Below, piece after piece: positions 34,986 to 47,100 of a stretch of 64,000 nucleotides of DNA; positions within the stretch are counted from its first letter, which is position 1, and the number at the start of each line of letters is the position of its first letter. Both the position numbers and the translations under genes were made by a program. The DNA comes from Megalobrama amblycephala (Eukaryota; Chordata; Actinopteri; Cypriniformes; Xenocyprididae): NCBI RefSeq assembly GCF_018812025.1, contig NC_063050.1, positions 6,114,047-6,178,046 of the forward strand, given 5' to 3'. The notes below the pieces were generated by a model. It searched no databases and was not told where the DNA came from. It saw nothing but the letters and a program-made list of their open reading frames with translations.

Positions 34986-36257
34986 CAGAGCCAGCCCATT
35001 ATATAGGCAGTATAGGCAAATGCTAAGGGCGCAATCTCGCTAGGGGGCGCCAAAGAGGCCAGGGGATAAAAAAAAGTTACAAACATAACCAAACTGCTGA
35101 TATCTTTAGCAAACTAAACTTCGAATTAGTATTAGTAATTTGTATTATATAAAAATCCAAAATAAGGGCATTTACTGCACCCGCCCGCAATTGATTGACA
35201 CCTGGCTGAAGGATGGCCGGAGCGAGGTGAGACCCAGGCCCCGTGTGCCGATTTGTTTACTTTCTGTTTAATGGCTTGTGCTGGATGCGTGCACGTGCTA
35301 TCAGCGAGGGGCGAAGTGGCGACATGTCAAAACGACCTCATAAACTATCTGGTGCGCAAGGAAGTAAAAACGCGAAAAAAGCTAGAGGTAAGACTTTGTG
35401 AAGAAAACACTGAATTAATTAATTGTGCGCGTGCACTAGGCTAACACGTTAAACAGATAATTTTACAGATGAATATCTACATAAACAGACTGATATCCAA
35501 TCCTTCAAAAACATGCATTAGGCTACCATGGCTTGGGATATTTCTAGGTGGAAACCTCCCAGTGATATCTTCGATTATAGAATGTTAAAATGAGCATTGA
35601 GTCTAGAGGCATAGACAGGTAATATTTATGTTGGATTATTTCAAATATCTCTTTGTACTTCTTATAATACTTTTTATTTGTATTATCTATTAATTTATTT
35701 AACATTAAATTATTTGCATTAATTATTACAATAATTATTTTCTGTTCTTGTGTTACATCAAATCTGTGGACGCTGGACTGTGTTGTTCTAATATTTACAA
35801 TATATGCTTTACAGAGTTTTGCATGCATGTCTAATGCATTTTGCTTGGTAAACTAGTAGCTGATTTCAGATACTTTTCGCTTCAGATGCACTGAGGAAAT
35901 ATTTGATTGATGCACAGCCTAGCCATGCTGCCTCATGTACTACTCCTCCTGTTGCCTCCTCTTCAGGAGCAGAGCCTCGTCATTCTACCTCAGATGCAGC
36001 TATTTAAATTTAATTTGTGATTTGTTTACTTGTGAGTTTGAAACCGTTTTTTACAAAATAAATGAAAACGTCAATGGCAAAATAATTTAGGCTCATGTTT
36101 TCTCATAAAGCGTCTTTGGGTATCTAGAAAAGTGCTATACAAGTGTTATTAATTTTTTATTATTTTGTCTAAATACTTGGTTATATAAATCGCAATATAA
36201 GGGGGTGCCAAAAAAAAAATCTTGCCTAGGGCGCCAAAGAGGCTAGGGCCGGCACTG
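34986..36257 (+). mobile_element. Non-autonomous hAT transposon with residual transposase exons
   Basis: It starts CAGAGCCAGCCC and ends AGGGCCGGCACTG; the ends are inverted (left end has two mismatches). The flanking octamers are CGACACAT (34978-34985) and CGGCACAT (36258-36265), an 8-bp hAT-type duplication with one change. Two exons of a transposase N-terminus remain (see the separate entry); the catalytic domain is absent. A second copy, in the opposite orientation, begins at 63580. Confidence 0.8.
35324..36007 (+). pseudogene. Spliced N-terminal remnant of hAT transposase
   Basis: Exon 35324-35387 opens MSKRPHKLSGAQGSK, ending at a GAG|GTAAG donor. Exon 35886-36007 follows a CGCTTCAG acceptor with DALRKYLIDAQPSHAAS and ends at a stop. 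Joined, the frame gives about 61 residues. The basic SGAQ start matches the N-terminus of fish hAT transposases, and the Ser/Thr/Pro-rich segment is the usual linker before their zinc finger. No BED finger or catalytic core remains. Confidence 0.6.
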
Positions 36258-37006
36258 CGGCACATTACCAAAGCTTTAGTCTTATGTTTTAGTCCTTTAA
36301 TCCTACACCTAAAAATAATGACATTACTATCACATATGTTCATAACTTCATGAAAGTCAGTTGTTGTGAAGTAAAAGCACAGAGTTTGTGATCAAGTTTC
36401 CCTCAGAAAAGCTCTTTGTGCTCGAGCTGTGATCAACTTTAAACAGTTTTTTTTAGAATGTATGTCTCTGTTTACAATGCTGAAATATTATAATAACTTA
36501 AGTTAAATGTTTGTTTGTAAACGATTCTTTAATTGTTCATGTCTGCAATGACAATTATAATAATCACCAGAACATGTCCAGGTCACATTCACTACAAAAT
36601 CACAAGAAAAGAACAAAGAAATTATATTTATCATAAAGAAAACTAATCATATTTTTAGAACCATGAACGCTTTTAGTATTACGCCATTATTATAATGAGA
36701 ATAATTATATATATATAAATATATAATATTTATAAATATTATAAATATATATTAATATATATAAATAACTGTAAATTCTCATTATTGTGATGCAGATAAT
36801 CTCAGTAAGAGCTTTGAGCATTTAAATACAAATGAATACAGTAAAGACTGAGATATATCTGCAAGAATATTTTCTCAATACTTTTCACTGTATGGATACA
36901 AGATACACAAAGATTCTGTTATGCACTTTATCATCTTGTTTTGAACAAAATGAGGGCGAATACATGATGACAGAACTTCATTTATGAGTGAACTGAATAT
37001 ATAAAG

Positions 37007-37038
<32 letters not shown>

Positions 37039-37330
37039 ATGTTGGTATACTGAGATAATGATATTTTCCATCCTTCACACTCAAACTCTCACAGAAACCT
37101 TTAACTCCAAACAAACCCCTCAAACCTCATAGAATCATTTTTGCATTTTACATTTTTAATAATCCATTGTTCCGATTGTTTATTTAGCCATTTGAATGAT
37201 GGGACAGCTGGGATGCCCTCATAATGTAGGGATAGAAACCTGAACACATTTACATTATTACACTATAAGTGCTTTAAACCAGTATAAGCACACATACTCA
37301 GAGGAACACCACATTAACCATGGTGAAATC
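36258..37330. other. Unassigned AT-rich stretch with AC microsatellite
   Basis: An AT-only patch at about 36700-36765 and an (AC)n run at 37007-37034. No gene seen. Confidence 0.4.
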
Positions 37331-37334
37331 ACTG

Positions 37335-39033
37335 TTTTTTATAATAACATTAAATGACTGGTATTGTCCTGCTGTGACTTCACCCTTCCAGGCTCGGAGA
37401 CTTTTATAAAGAAGCTAAAAGCAACTTTTAGTAAAGTGTAAGACTGATTCTTAAGTGCTGACTTAAGTGTTGTGAACTAAGGACTACAATGATGTCAACT
37501 CACAATGGCCGCCCTCAACCTCTGAATCAGCCAATAGCGAGCCTGGAAGGGTGAAGTCACAGCAGCACAATACCAGTCATTTAATGTCATTATAAAAAAC
37601 AATAATAACAATAATATTAAAAAAACACACACACAAACATTTTAATATTTAAATTGATTTAAAAGCAATAGCTTTGCATTGTGCAAAATTATCACAAATT
37701 AGTATTGATGGTGTGGAATCTTTTTCTATTGATATATGTCTCCTCATTTACAGTTAGAGCAATGATGTGTCATGAGTTCATCAACGGCTCCAACAACTGC
37801 AGGGAAGCCCACAGTCAACATAAAAGTGTCTTTCTTTTGCCACATGGTTTGATGGTCATTTGGAAAGTCAATGAACTGCCATAGAGTAGTGGCCAAATGT
37901 GATGTCCAGCCATATGAAAACTGACATCTTCATTCAACTTAATTAAACTTTTAAAAATGTGTTAAAAGATGTAAGCACATCGACTAGCTGGAGTCAATTG
38001 TTTCGTGTGTGATAATGAAATGAAATTTCAAATTATTTCAAATTATGTTTGGCCAGACTGTCATCCAAAGAAATTATGAACACATGCAAAACAAGAGAGA
38101 ACCAATGAAATATTAAAAACGGATTATGTTGTATTCAATGTCATATTTTAAAACATTTAAATAATATAAACATAAAAATATTTTCCTCATATTTTGATGG
38201 TTTAAGTAAAATTGTTTGCGATTAACAAGAAACTCTTGTTTGTATTTACTCTTGTGTACTGTATGTTCATCGTTTGTGCTTCCTTGTCGTTCCTTCATCA
38301 ACTGCGCTTTATTTTTCGTGAAGCATTTTGTTTCGTGTCAGCTGTGATAAACAGACATCCACTCTCATTGCGTGTGTAACAGTGGCCAGACTCTGAGAGT
38401 ATTGCAGGTAAACTGCTGCATTCGCCTCACATGCCAGCAGCGATCGGGCCGAAGTTCGAGACCAACTCAGAGCAGGGTGGCGACTCAGAGGATAGGATTG
38501 GAGTGTGAGTTTTGGAGGCGGCGCAATGAAGAGAGGGGTGGGTTTGTTTGGGTTGATTTCAAATAATCAACAGTGTTCAACAACGAATTTAAGAAATCGC
38601 ATACAGCACCTTTAAATGTATTAAAATGCATTAAACATTAATTATTGTTTAAGTAATATTTATTAAATTTATTACATGTATTTAAAGTTATTACATTTCT
38701 TATTAGGTCAGTTACAAAAAGAATTGTCAATCAAATTTATACCATTTTATCAACTCCATGTCATCATATAACTCCAATACATCATATCTTCATTGGAAAG
38801 CATATATCGCCTCTTCTCTGCTGCCATCTTGTTACTCTTAACTAGGTTAAGACACCTCTCCAGCTGTCTTAAATAATTTAAGAGCTAAGACCTAGTCTTG
38901 ACACTTAGGAACCTTTATGAATCACACTTATTCTTAAGTCTAAGAATAAGAGTAAAATGACATCATTCTTAGAATTTTGACACACTTAAGACTAAAATTT
39001 TACTCTGAGCGGCTTTATACATACAGGCCCAGA
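37335..39033. repeat. Copy 1 of an inverted-end DNA repeat, rearranged left end
   Basis: From about 37390 it matches the copy at 41125-42711 (GAAGCTAAAAGCAACTTTT, GACTTAAGTGTTGTGAACTAAGG, CTCAACCTCTGAATCAGCC). It ends TACTCTGAGCGGCTTTATACATACAGGCC. The left terminus is replaced by an inverted copy of its own 37538-37605 segment, making a hairpin with arms of about 62 bp. A further small insert, ending GCACCTTTAA, lies at about 38330-38620. Confidence 0.6.
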
Positions 39034-41124
39034 TCTGCAGAATTAATTAAGTGAATCACTGCTAAATCAGCACAGTGTGTGGGGAAAAAAGCACACTATC
39101 AGGAGATGTGATTTACTTTTAGTTTCATTCTGCTTAACTCTCATCATTCATGAGTATTCATACTGTCATCAGTTCACATCAATGATTCATAAACTGTTTC
39201 ATGGTTAAATGAATCATAAATGTACTTTTATTAAATATGATGATCAGTTTACGATATAAATATTAAAGCAAACTGTTGGTCAACCAACACTGACTTTTTC
39301 ATGGCCAATATAAAGCTGATATTATCTCACACTAATTTACAGACAGTAAAAACACATGCATAACAACTGCTGAAATTTAATGTATACTTATTTCGCATTG
39401 ACCGACTATTATTTACAGAGTAACGTGCTTGTATGCAGGCTGCAAATGCACACTTAAGAAGATCTAACAGCTATATTCAAGTATCTTAAGGTTTGTGAAA
39501 TTAAATGTTTAATATATATTTAAAGACTTATTTAAATTATGTGTATTTGTGGAATACTCTATGCTAATTATGGTTGTTCGTGTTCTTTTACTAATAGTAG
39601 AAAAGAAATTGCTATAATACTTTTTATATATGTTTACTCTCTTTAAAAGTTCTAGCCATAGACAGAGGGTGAACCAACTCTAGGGTAAGGCCAAGGAGAT
39701 GAGCTTCTCCTTCAAAAACATTTTCAAACAGATTTCCATGAAATAGTTACGTGTCACCGCTCAACCTACACATCACAGCATAAATGCTACCCAAAAATGA
39801 TTTTTTATTGAAGTGTCTACATTCACAAATCACCTTTCATTTTAACAGAAAAGTAAGAATACTGTATGTGGGATTTGGCATGGCAGAAAGCGCACAAAGA
39901 GCGATCCCTTTATAATCACTAAAAGTTGTCACTCATCTTAGTTCATCGCAATCTCGCAGAAATTTTTGTTCAGTACTAACTTAAACGTGTGATTGACCAT
40001 TGAAATCAAGAAATCATCATATATGTCTATGATTGGATACATGCTCATCCCTGCAAAAACACATTGTAAATAGAAACTGCACTGGATTGCTTACAAAATA
40101 TGTTTTGCCAATATGTTACTATTAAGCAGCTTTTCCATCCAAAAACAAGTTGTTGCAGTCAGTGGTTTGAGTGAGAACATTCCATGCTAGTAGGGCTGGG
40201 TGATATGAATCACCTTAAAAAATATCACAATATCATATTATATCATCTATATCATTATAGCCCCACCATGCCCTGCCTCTCCCCCCCTGGAAGACAACAC
40301 TGCCGACATTCACCGTAAAACACACATCATGTTAAGTTTGGCTGCACTTTATCTAATAATAGCCTGTGATTCAGTTAGTTTAATTTAATGATTGAAATGT
40401 TAAAGGTTTTACTTTGGTTAGTTTGAGCTTAAACTAACAGTTTGAAATGAATTTTTGTTTTGTGAAGAGACCTGTTGAATACAATTGAAAAGAACAGAAT
40501 CCAATTTGGTGATTGTAAGAATGATAAATGTTGATGTCAGATAGTAATGTGTCTTGCCTATTTATTTTCATAAGGTCCAGTGTTTCTCTTTCTTTTTGGC
40601 TGCAGACACATTTCATGAAGAGTTCAAGTTGTCAAGCCAACACTGATACATTGATATGTTTAATTTCCTTAGTTATAACATGAAGCTTTTTTTAAAACTT
40701 GTATTCAAGCTATGATGTATTTGGTATTTGTCTAAAATCAAAGATTAAAAACAGATTGGTTCATTCTGCATGAGCAAAAATTGTAAGGTTATTTTTTACT
40801 TTCTGGTTAGATTCCAAGGTCTCCTTAGGCTCCTTATAACAATACAAATGACTGCTTTATTTATTTAGAAACAGAAGCAAAAATTATATCTGAGTAGGCC
40901 TATTTTATTTTATTTATATTTTCTATAGTCATGCTCATAATAAGTTATAGTGGAGCTGCCAACATTGGAAACTCTCAACATGTACATGAGATATTCAAAG
41001 CATTGCAATTTCTTCATCTGTTTGCAATATAAATAAATAGTATTTATAAAATTTTAATTACAATGGTCATGTTTGTGATTTTGTTTATTCGTTATGCACA
41101 GTATTTAAATTAATATTCAGAATC
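39034..41124. other. Unassigned; fragments of fish repeats
   Basis: No gene found. AGGGCTGGGTGATATGAATC at 40194 is the start of a widespread fish repeat, followed by ATATCA-rich sequence. The rest is AT-rich. Confidence 0.35.
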
Positions 41125-42711
41125 AGGGCCTGTATGTATAAAACTTTGCAGAAATGCTCTTAAGAATAGTCTAAAGTTTTGATTTAGGTGTCAAAAAATT
41201 CTTAGTAAAAAGTAGGACTTTTCTCAGAGTAGGAGACCTTTGTAAAGAAGCTAAAAGCAACTTTTTGTATTGTCTAAGATTGATTCTTAAGTGCTGACTT
41301 AAGTGTTGTGAACTAAGGACTACAATAATTTCAACTCAAAATGGCCGCCCTCAACCTCTGAATCAGCCAATAGCGAGCCTCCATGGGTGAAGTCACAGCA
41401 GCACCACACCAATCATGTATATATAAACATTTAAAAAGCCACTGAAACATTTTAATATTTCAATTTATTTTTAAAAATAGCTTTGCATTGTGCAAAATTT
41501 TCACAAATTAGTATTGATGATGTGGAATCTTTTTCTATTGATATATGTCTCCTCATTTACAATTGGAGCAATGATGTGTCATGAGTTCATCAACGGCTCC
41601 AACAACTGCAGGAAGCCCACTATCAACATAAAAGTGACTTGCTTTTGCCGCATGGTTTGATTGCCAGTTGGAAAGTCGATGAACTGCCATAGAGTTGTGG
41701 CCAAATGTGATTTCTACTAAATTTATTACAAATTGACATCTTCAACCTTAATTCAAATATTTTTAAAAATGTGTTAAAAGATGTAAGCATATCGCATAGC
41801 TGTGCTTGGAGTCAATTGTTTCATGTGTGATAATGAAATGAACTTTAAAATTATTTAAAATTATTTAAAAATATTTTTGGCCAGGCTGTCTTACAAAGAA
41901 ATTATGAACACATGCAAAAAAACAAGAGGACCAATGAAATATTAAAACAGATTATGTTGTAGTCAATGTGTGCTTTTTTTCTGAGATTTTTTTTTTGTTT
42001 TGTTTTTCTGAAACTTGTAGCTGCAGTTTCCTCCTTTTTTTGCAAAAAAGTTTGTCAGATAAATACCTTTGCTTAGTGTAATGTTTTAATCTTCTCTTAT
42101 ACTTTTAAACCTTTATATGATATAGCCTAAACATAAAAGTAAAAATATTTTCCTCATATTTTGATGCTTTAAGCTAAATTGTAGGGTCATTTAGAAAAGA
42201 AAAAAAAAAAAAAAAAACTTTGCACATCAATTTTGGCCACTATGTTTGGTGTGGTAAGTTTAGCAATAGTCCTATTTAAAAGCCTGCTTACTGTGGACTG
42301 ATGGGTCCAAGTCATCGCCGGTGCACTGCTGCATTTTTCCAGTTACCAAAAAAGGAAATTACGATTTCATTTCTATAGTCAGAGAATTGATTTGTAGAGT
42401 AGGAGAAGTCGTTACATTTAAAGTTATAAAAAGTTCATTCAAAGTCATTAAATGTATTAAAATGCCTTAAATGTATTATTAAGTAATATTTATTAAATGT
42501 ATTAAATATTTTTACAGTTTTTACATTTATTCTTAGGTCAGTTACAAAAAGAATTGTTAATCAAGTTTATATCATTTTATCAAATCATTTTCTTTCATCA
42601 TATCACTTCAATACACCATATCTTCATTGGAAAGCATGTGTCTCCTCTTCTTTGCTGCGATCTTGTTACTTGTTAAAATTTTACTCTGAGAAGCTTTATA
42701 CATACGGCCTC
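41125..42711. mobile_element. Copy 2 of the inverted-end DNA repeat
   Basis: The left end GGGCCTGTATGTATAAA and the right end TTTATACATACGGCC are inverted, with TCA on both sides as a possible 3-bp duplication. That would suit PIF/Harbinger, but no transposase is seen. The body is collinear with 37390-39033. Confidence 0.6.
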
Positions 42712-43594
42712 AGGTTTTTTTCTAATTAACTTTTATTAGACTGCAGGCCAAAATAAAATAGGCTACTTAATAATATTGTTTTTAAATGAGATATCTCTGC
42801 TATTCCGAATTTATAGGATAGGGGTGAATTCAGGTAGATTGGGACATATTTTGCCATTGATATGACTATGAAAAAAAGTATCCCAATCAACCTAACTTCA
42901 CCCAGTTTCGTTTTTTTTTTTTTTTTTTAATTGCATAAAATACCAACATTTATTAAATTAGGGGAAAAAAATCAAATAAAGATGTATAATCAAGAACAAA
43001 TATTTGACAAAATTACAAAAGTATAAGGATAAATGATGTTTGACAGGGAACACATCTCCAAAACAAACACATGATGCCATTAGAGCAGTCAGCTCCAAAC
43101 AGCAAGTAAAATAAGATTACGCTAATTGAATTTACAAAAATTATTCTGTCAATTTCAGAGGCCCATTTTTGAGCCACAAACAGGAAAATTACATGCTTGA
43201 ACTCAAATGGTTGATTTTCCTAAACCAATTTTTGCATAACATCTTTTTATCATTAAAAAATAATAATAATAACGATTCCTGCTAGTGCTAGAAATACACT
43301 GGGCCCGAAGCCACAAGTCAAGTATCAAATTTGAGGATGATTTAACAAAAAAATTAGCTTCCTACAAGGTTTTTTCTTCTGACTAGTGCCTTTAAAAGGC
43401 ACCTCATCTTCGAGTCTGAGGAGGAGAGGACGAGGGAAACAACTCTCTTCAATATTTGGAATTTGGACTGCAGTACCAATTTCAACCACTAGCTGTCTAT
43501 ATCACATACACAAACTGTAATTTGTAATTTAAGATTTAATGACTTTGTGTGAAAATATAAGTAAGTATGGGAATTTCCAAGTGTCTGTTTCTGT
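42712..43594. other. 3' flank of the complete NLR gene
   Basis: Contains a T-run at about 42909-42928 and no gene. TTTAAT at 43535-43540 reads ATTAAA on the minus strand, about 55 bases beyond the stop, and could serve for polyadenylation. Confidence 0.4.
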
Positions 43595-44124
43595 TTAAAC
43601 TGACAGAGACACAGAAGAGCCATAATCAACCTTAAATCCAGCATAGAGGGGTTCAGTGAATGTGGTGTTGAATGTATGTAAGTGTGTGAGTGTGTGCATG
43701 TCAGAGACTCTGTAGAAGGACAGAGCACCAGCCGACACGTCCAGAAAGACCCCTACTCTAGTAGAGGATGAAGGCATGGCAGGTATCTCGGTGTATTTCT
43801 TATTGTGATGGACAGAGAAACTGTCATAATAGCACCACAGACTCCAGGATTTGTCATTGGATCCAAACATGCAGTCTTCATTCTCTCCTTTCCTGCTGAT
43901 TCCTTCATATGTCACTGATATTTCAGCACGTCTGCTCCATTCAACCTCCCAGTAACAGCGTCCAGTCAGACTCTCTCCACACAGAATCTGAGGATATGGA
44001 TCAAATCTCTCTGGATGATCAGGATATGACTGATGCTCTTTTACACATGTGATCTTTCTGTTGTCATCAGACAGAATGAGACGAGTGTTTGCTGTGTTTG
44101 GATTTAGTGTGAGATCACAGGCAT
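43595..44124 (-). CDS. B30.2 (PRY-SPRY) terminal exon of the complete NLR
   Basis: It begins after TTGTGTTCAG with [19 protein letters not shown] hallmarks follow: [43 protein letters not shown] and EPLYAGF, ending at TAA (43595-43597). It has 176 codons, uninterrupted. The domain is the presumed recognition surface at the receptor's C-terminus. Confidence 0.9.
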
Positions 44125-47100
44125 CTGAACACAAGAAAAGAGATACATCTATAACCCCAAAATAACAGTCACTAGACAAGTGTGTGTGTTGTGTGTCTTT
44201 GTAGACGTACACTTTCGTGGTCCTGCTGTGATTCTGATCTCTCCTCCATGATCCACACTATAAACATATTAATGTAGATATGCATCATGCACACACATGT
44301 TCAGTATGTCAGTATTAGTGTTTTACATACTTGAGTTTCTGCAGTGAGCAGTTTGGATCCTTCAGTTTGTCGTAGAGTAGCTGGACTCCTGATTGTCCTG
44401 GGTGATTGTAGCTCAGATCCAGCTCTCTCAGGTGTGAGGGGTTTGAACTCAGAGCTGCAGACACATAACCACAGCCTACCTCTGTCACCATACAGCCAGA
44501 CAACCTAAAGATGGATCAAAACAGTCTCATCATCTATAAAAACACATCAACACTCAAAGGTTGTGAGAATATCATTCATAGTGTGAATTTATACAAGACA
44601 TCTCTTTATATGTCTCATTCAAACAAAATAACTATTTAATATTTCTCTATTAACCACATCAAAACACACTGGATTTTCAAACAAAAGCAATCATGGAACT
44701 CAATCCAATATATCAGCAGTAATTTAATAAAAAATATACTTCAAAAATGTCATCTTGCATGTAGTTCTTTGCTTTGTTTTGCTTTGATTAGGTCATTATT
44801 TTGTTTTAATTCCTTTAAACAAAATCGGTAAACTGAATGTGAAAATCAAACCTCAGTATCTGCAGCTGACAGTTTGTAGTCTTGAGTCCATCAGAGAGCA
44901 GATTCACTCCTGAATCCTGCAGGTCATTGCTACTCAGGTCCAGCTCTCTCAGGACAGAGTTTGAGGATTGAAGAACTGATGACAAACTTTCACAATGCTG
45001 AGTATTAAGAATACAGCCAGCAAGACTAGAAGAGATGAATTACATAAAATTAAAACAATAATGAAATAATAATAAAGAAATGTAAAAGGAGGTTGACAGT
45101 TGTCTGCTTTCAGGAACCTGAAATAAAATATTTTTACATTTCAACCTGAATCACAATATGATGAGCTCCTGAGTGGGGAAATAATATGATAATTTTATTA
45201 TTCAGGTTCATTAAAGGGTTACACCGACATTATGACCATCTGACTGTAAAATTATGTTTTTAATACCTCAGTATCTGCAGCTGACAGTTTGGACTCTTCA
45301 GTCCATCAGAGAGCAGCTTCACTCCTGAATCCTGCAGGTCATTGCTACTCAGGTCCAGCTCTCTCAGGACAGAGTTTGAGGATTGAAGAACTGATGACAA
45401 ACTCTCACAATGCTGAACATTAAGATTACAGCCAGCAATACTAGAAGAGATTAAATTACATAAAATTAAAACAATAATGAAATAGTAATAAAGACATGTA
45501 AAGGAAGTTGCCAGTTGTCTGCCCTCAGGAACCTGGAACAAAACATTTTTACATTCCAACCTGAATCACAATAAGATGAGCTCCTGAGTGGGAGTAAATA
45601 ATATGATTATTTTATCACTTTTAAGATATTTAGTTAATTAAGATATTTTTGATAAAATATAGCTGCCTTTGACTCCTCAATAGACAGCAATTTAACCACC
45701 ACATTCAAGGTCCAGAAAGGTACTAACGACACAGTTAGTAATAGTCGATATGACTGCAGTGGTTCAACCTTAAATTTAAGAAGTGACAAGAATACTTTTT
45801 GTGCATAAAAACAAAAAACATAACGACTTTATTCAACAATATCTTCTTTTCTGTGTCATTCTGCTTTCCTGTTTTTTTACTTAAGTGTTGTGAACTAAGT
45901 GTTGTGAACTATTTGCCACACTTCCTTCTACCAGCTGGTGGCAATATGACTATAACTTAATTTTAGTGTGTAGATGTCTTCAGGCCAGTGTACTTATCAA
46001 ATGTGAAGTTTGAGGCAGATTGGATATTGTATGCTTGAGTTGCAACAATTTCCTGTTTCATGATGATAATAGCATGCTTTAGCACTCAGCTAAGTGTTTC
46101 ATGATTTAAAATGTTTCTAGCATATTTGGTACTTCATAGCATATTTAAATGTGTTTAAGGGAGTGAATTACAGTGTAAAGTAAGCCATTTCCTATTGCCC
46201 GCAGCTGGCACTATGACTGTAACTGAGTATTGGCATGTAGATGTCTTCAAGCCACAACTCTTATAAAATATGCGAAGTTTGGGGCAGACTGGGCATTGTA
46301 TGCCCAAGTTAGAACAACTTCCTGTTTCATGGCAAAATATTGAAATATGTCAGGCCGTGTCTGACACGCCCTTCAATGAAAACTCAAGATCTTTGCAATT
46401 TAACATTGCTAAGGCCTTTAGATTAGACTGACCAAATATGACATTTATCTGATAAAATCTCTCGGAGGAGTTTGTTAATGTACAAAAAGTTAAAGTATGT
46501 CTGCAAATGGCAAAAACAATTTTTTTAAAGAGAAAATTCAAAATATCTCACTTCCTGTTGGGTTTTCACATTTTGCTCCCAGAGACTTTTTTTGATTCAC
46601 TCAAAGACAGTGACTTACAGCCACCTACTGGCAGTTTTAATTTAATATTTAAAAGTATCACTTAGTTTTTTTTTCATCATTGCATATTTATTGATTTTTT
46701 TATTTATTTATTATTATTTAAAGCATTACTTATTTAATAAAAGATATTATAAAGGTAAAAATGCCCTGGAAAAATCAATTTAAGAGGGCAAATATTGTCC
46801 CTTAACCCTCAGGGGTCTGAGGATTTTTGGGGCCCTGGAGAAGTTTTGACATGCCCTGACATTTGTGCTTTTTTCAGTTGTTCATAAACACATTAATGAC
46901 ACAAGTGTCATTACACTGTATTCAGCACAAACTAGGCTACAATAATATGTGAGTAACATGTATGTACATGTTTGTATTTTTGAAGGAATAACGTTTATGC
47001 GTGGTTATTGAAAAAACAAAACACTTAAGTCACTGAAATGAAGCTAAAATATATATATTAAATCTGTGTTCACAAGACTTCTGGGTATTGGAGGTTGTAG

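Noticed and set aside
38395..38470. GTTCGAGACC, like a Pol III B box, suggesting a tRNA-derived SINE
   Set aside because: No A box at the right distance, no tRNA fold and no defined 3' tail; it lies inside a DNA repeat copy.
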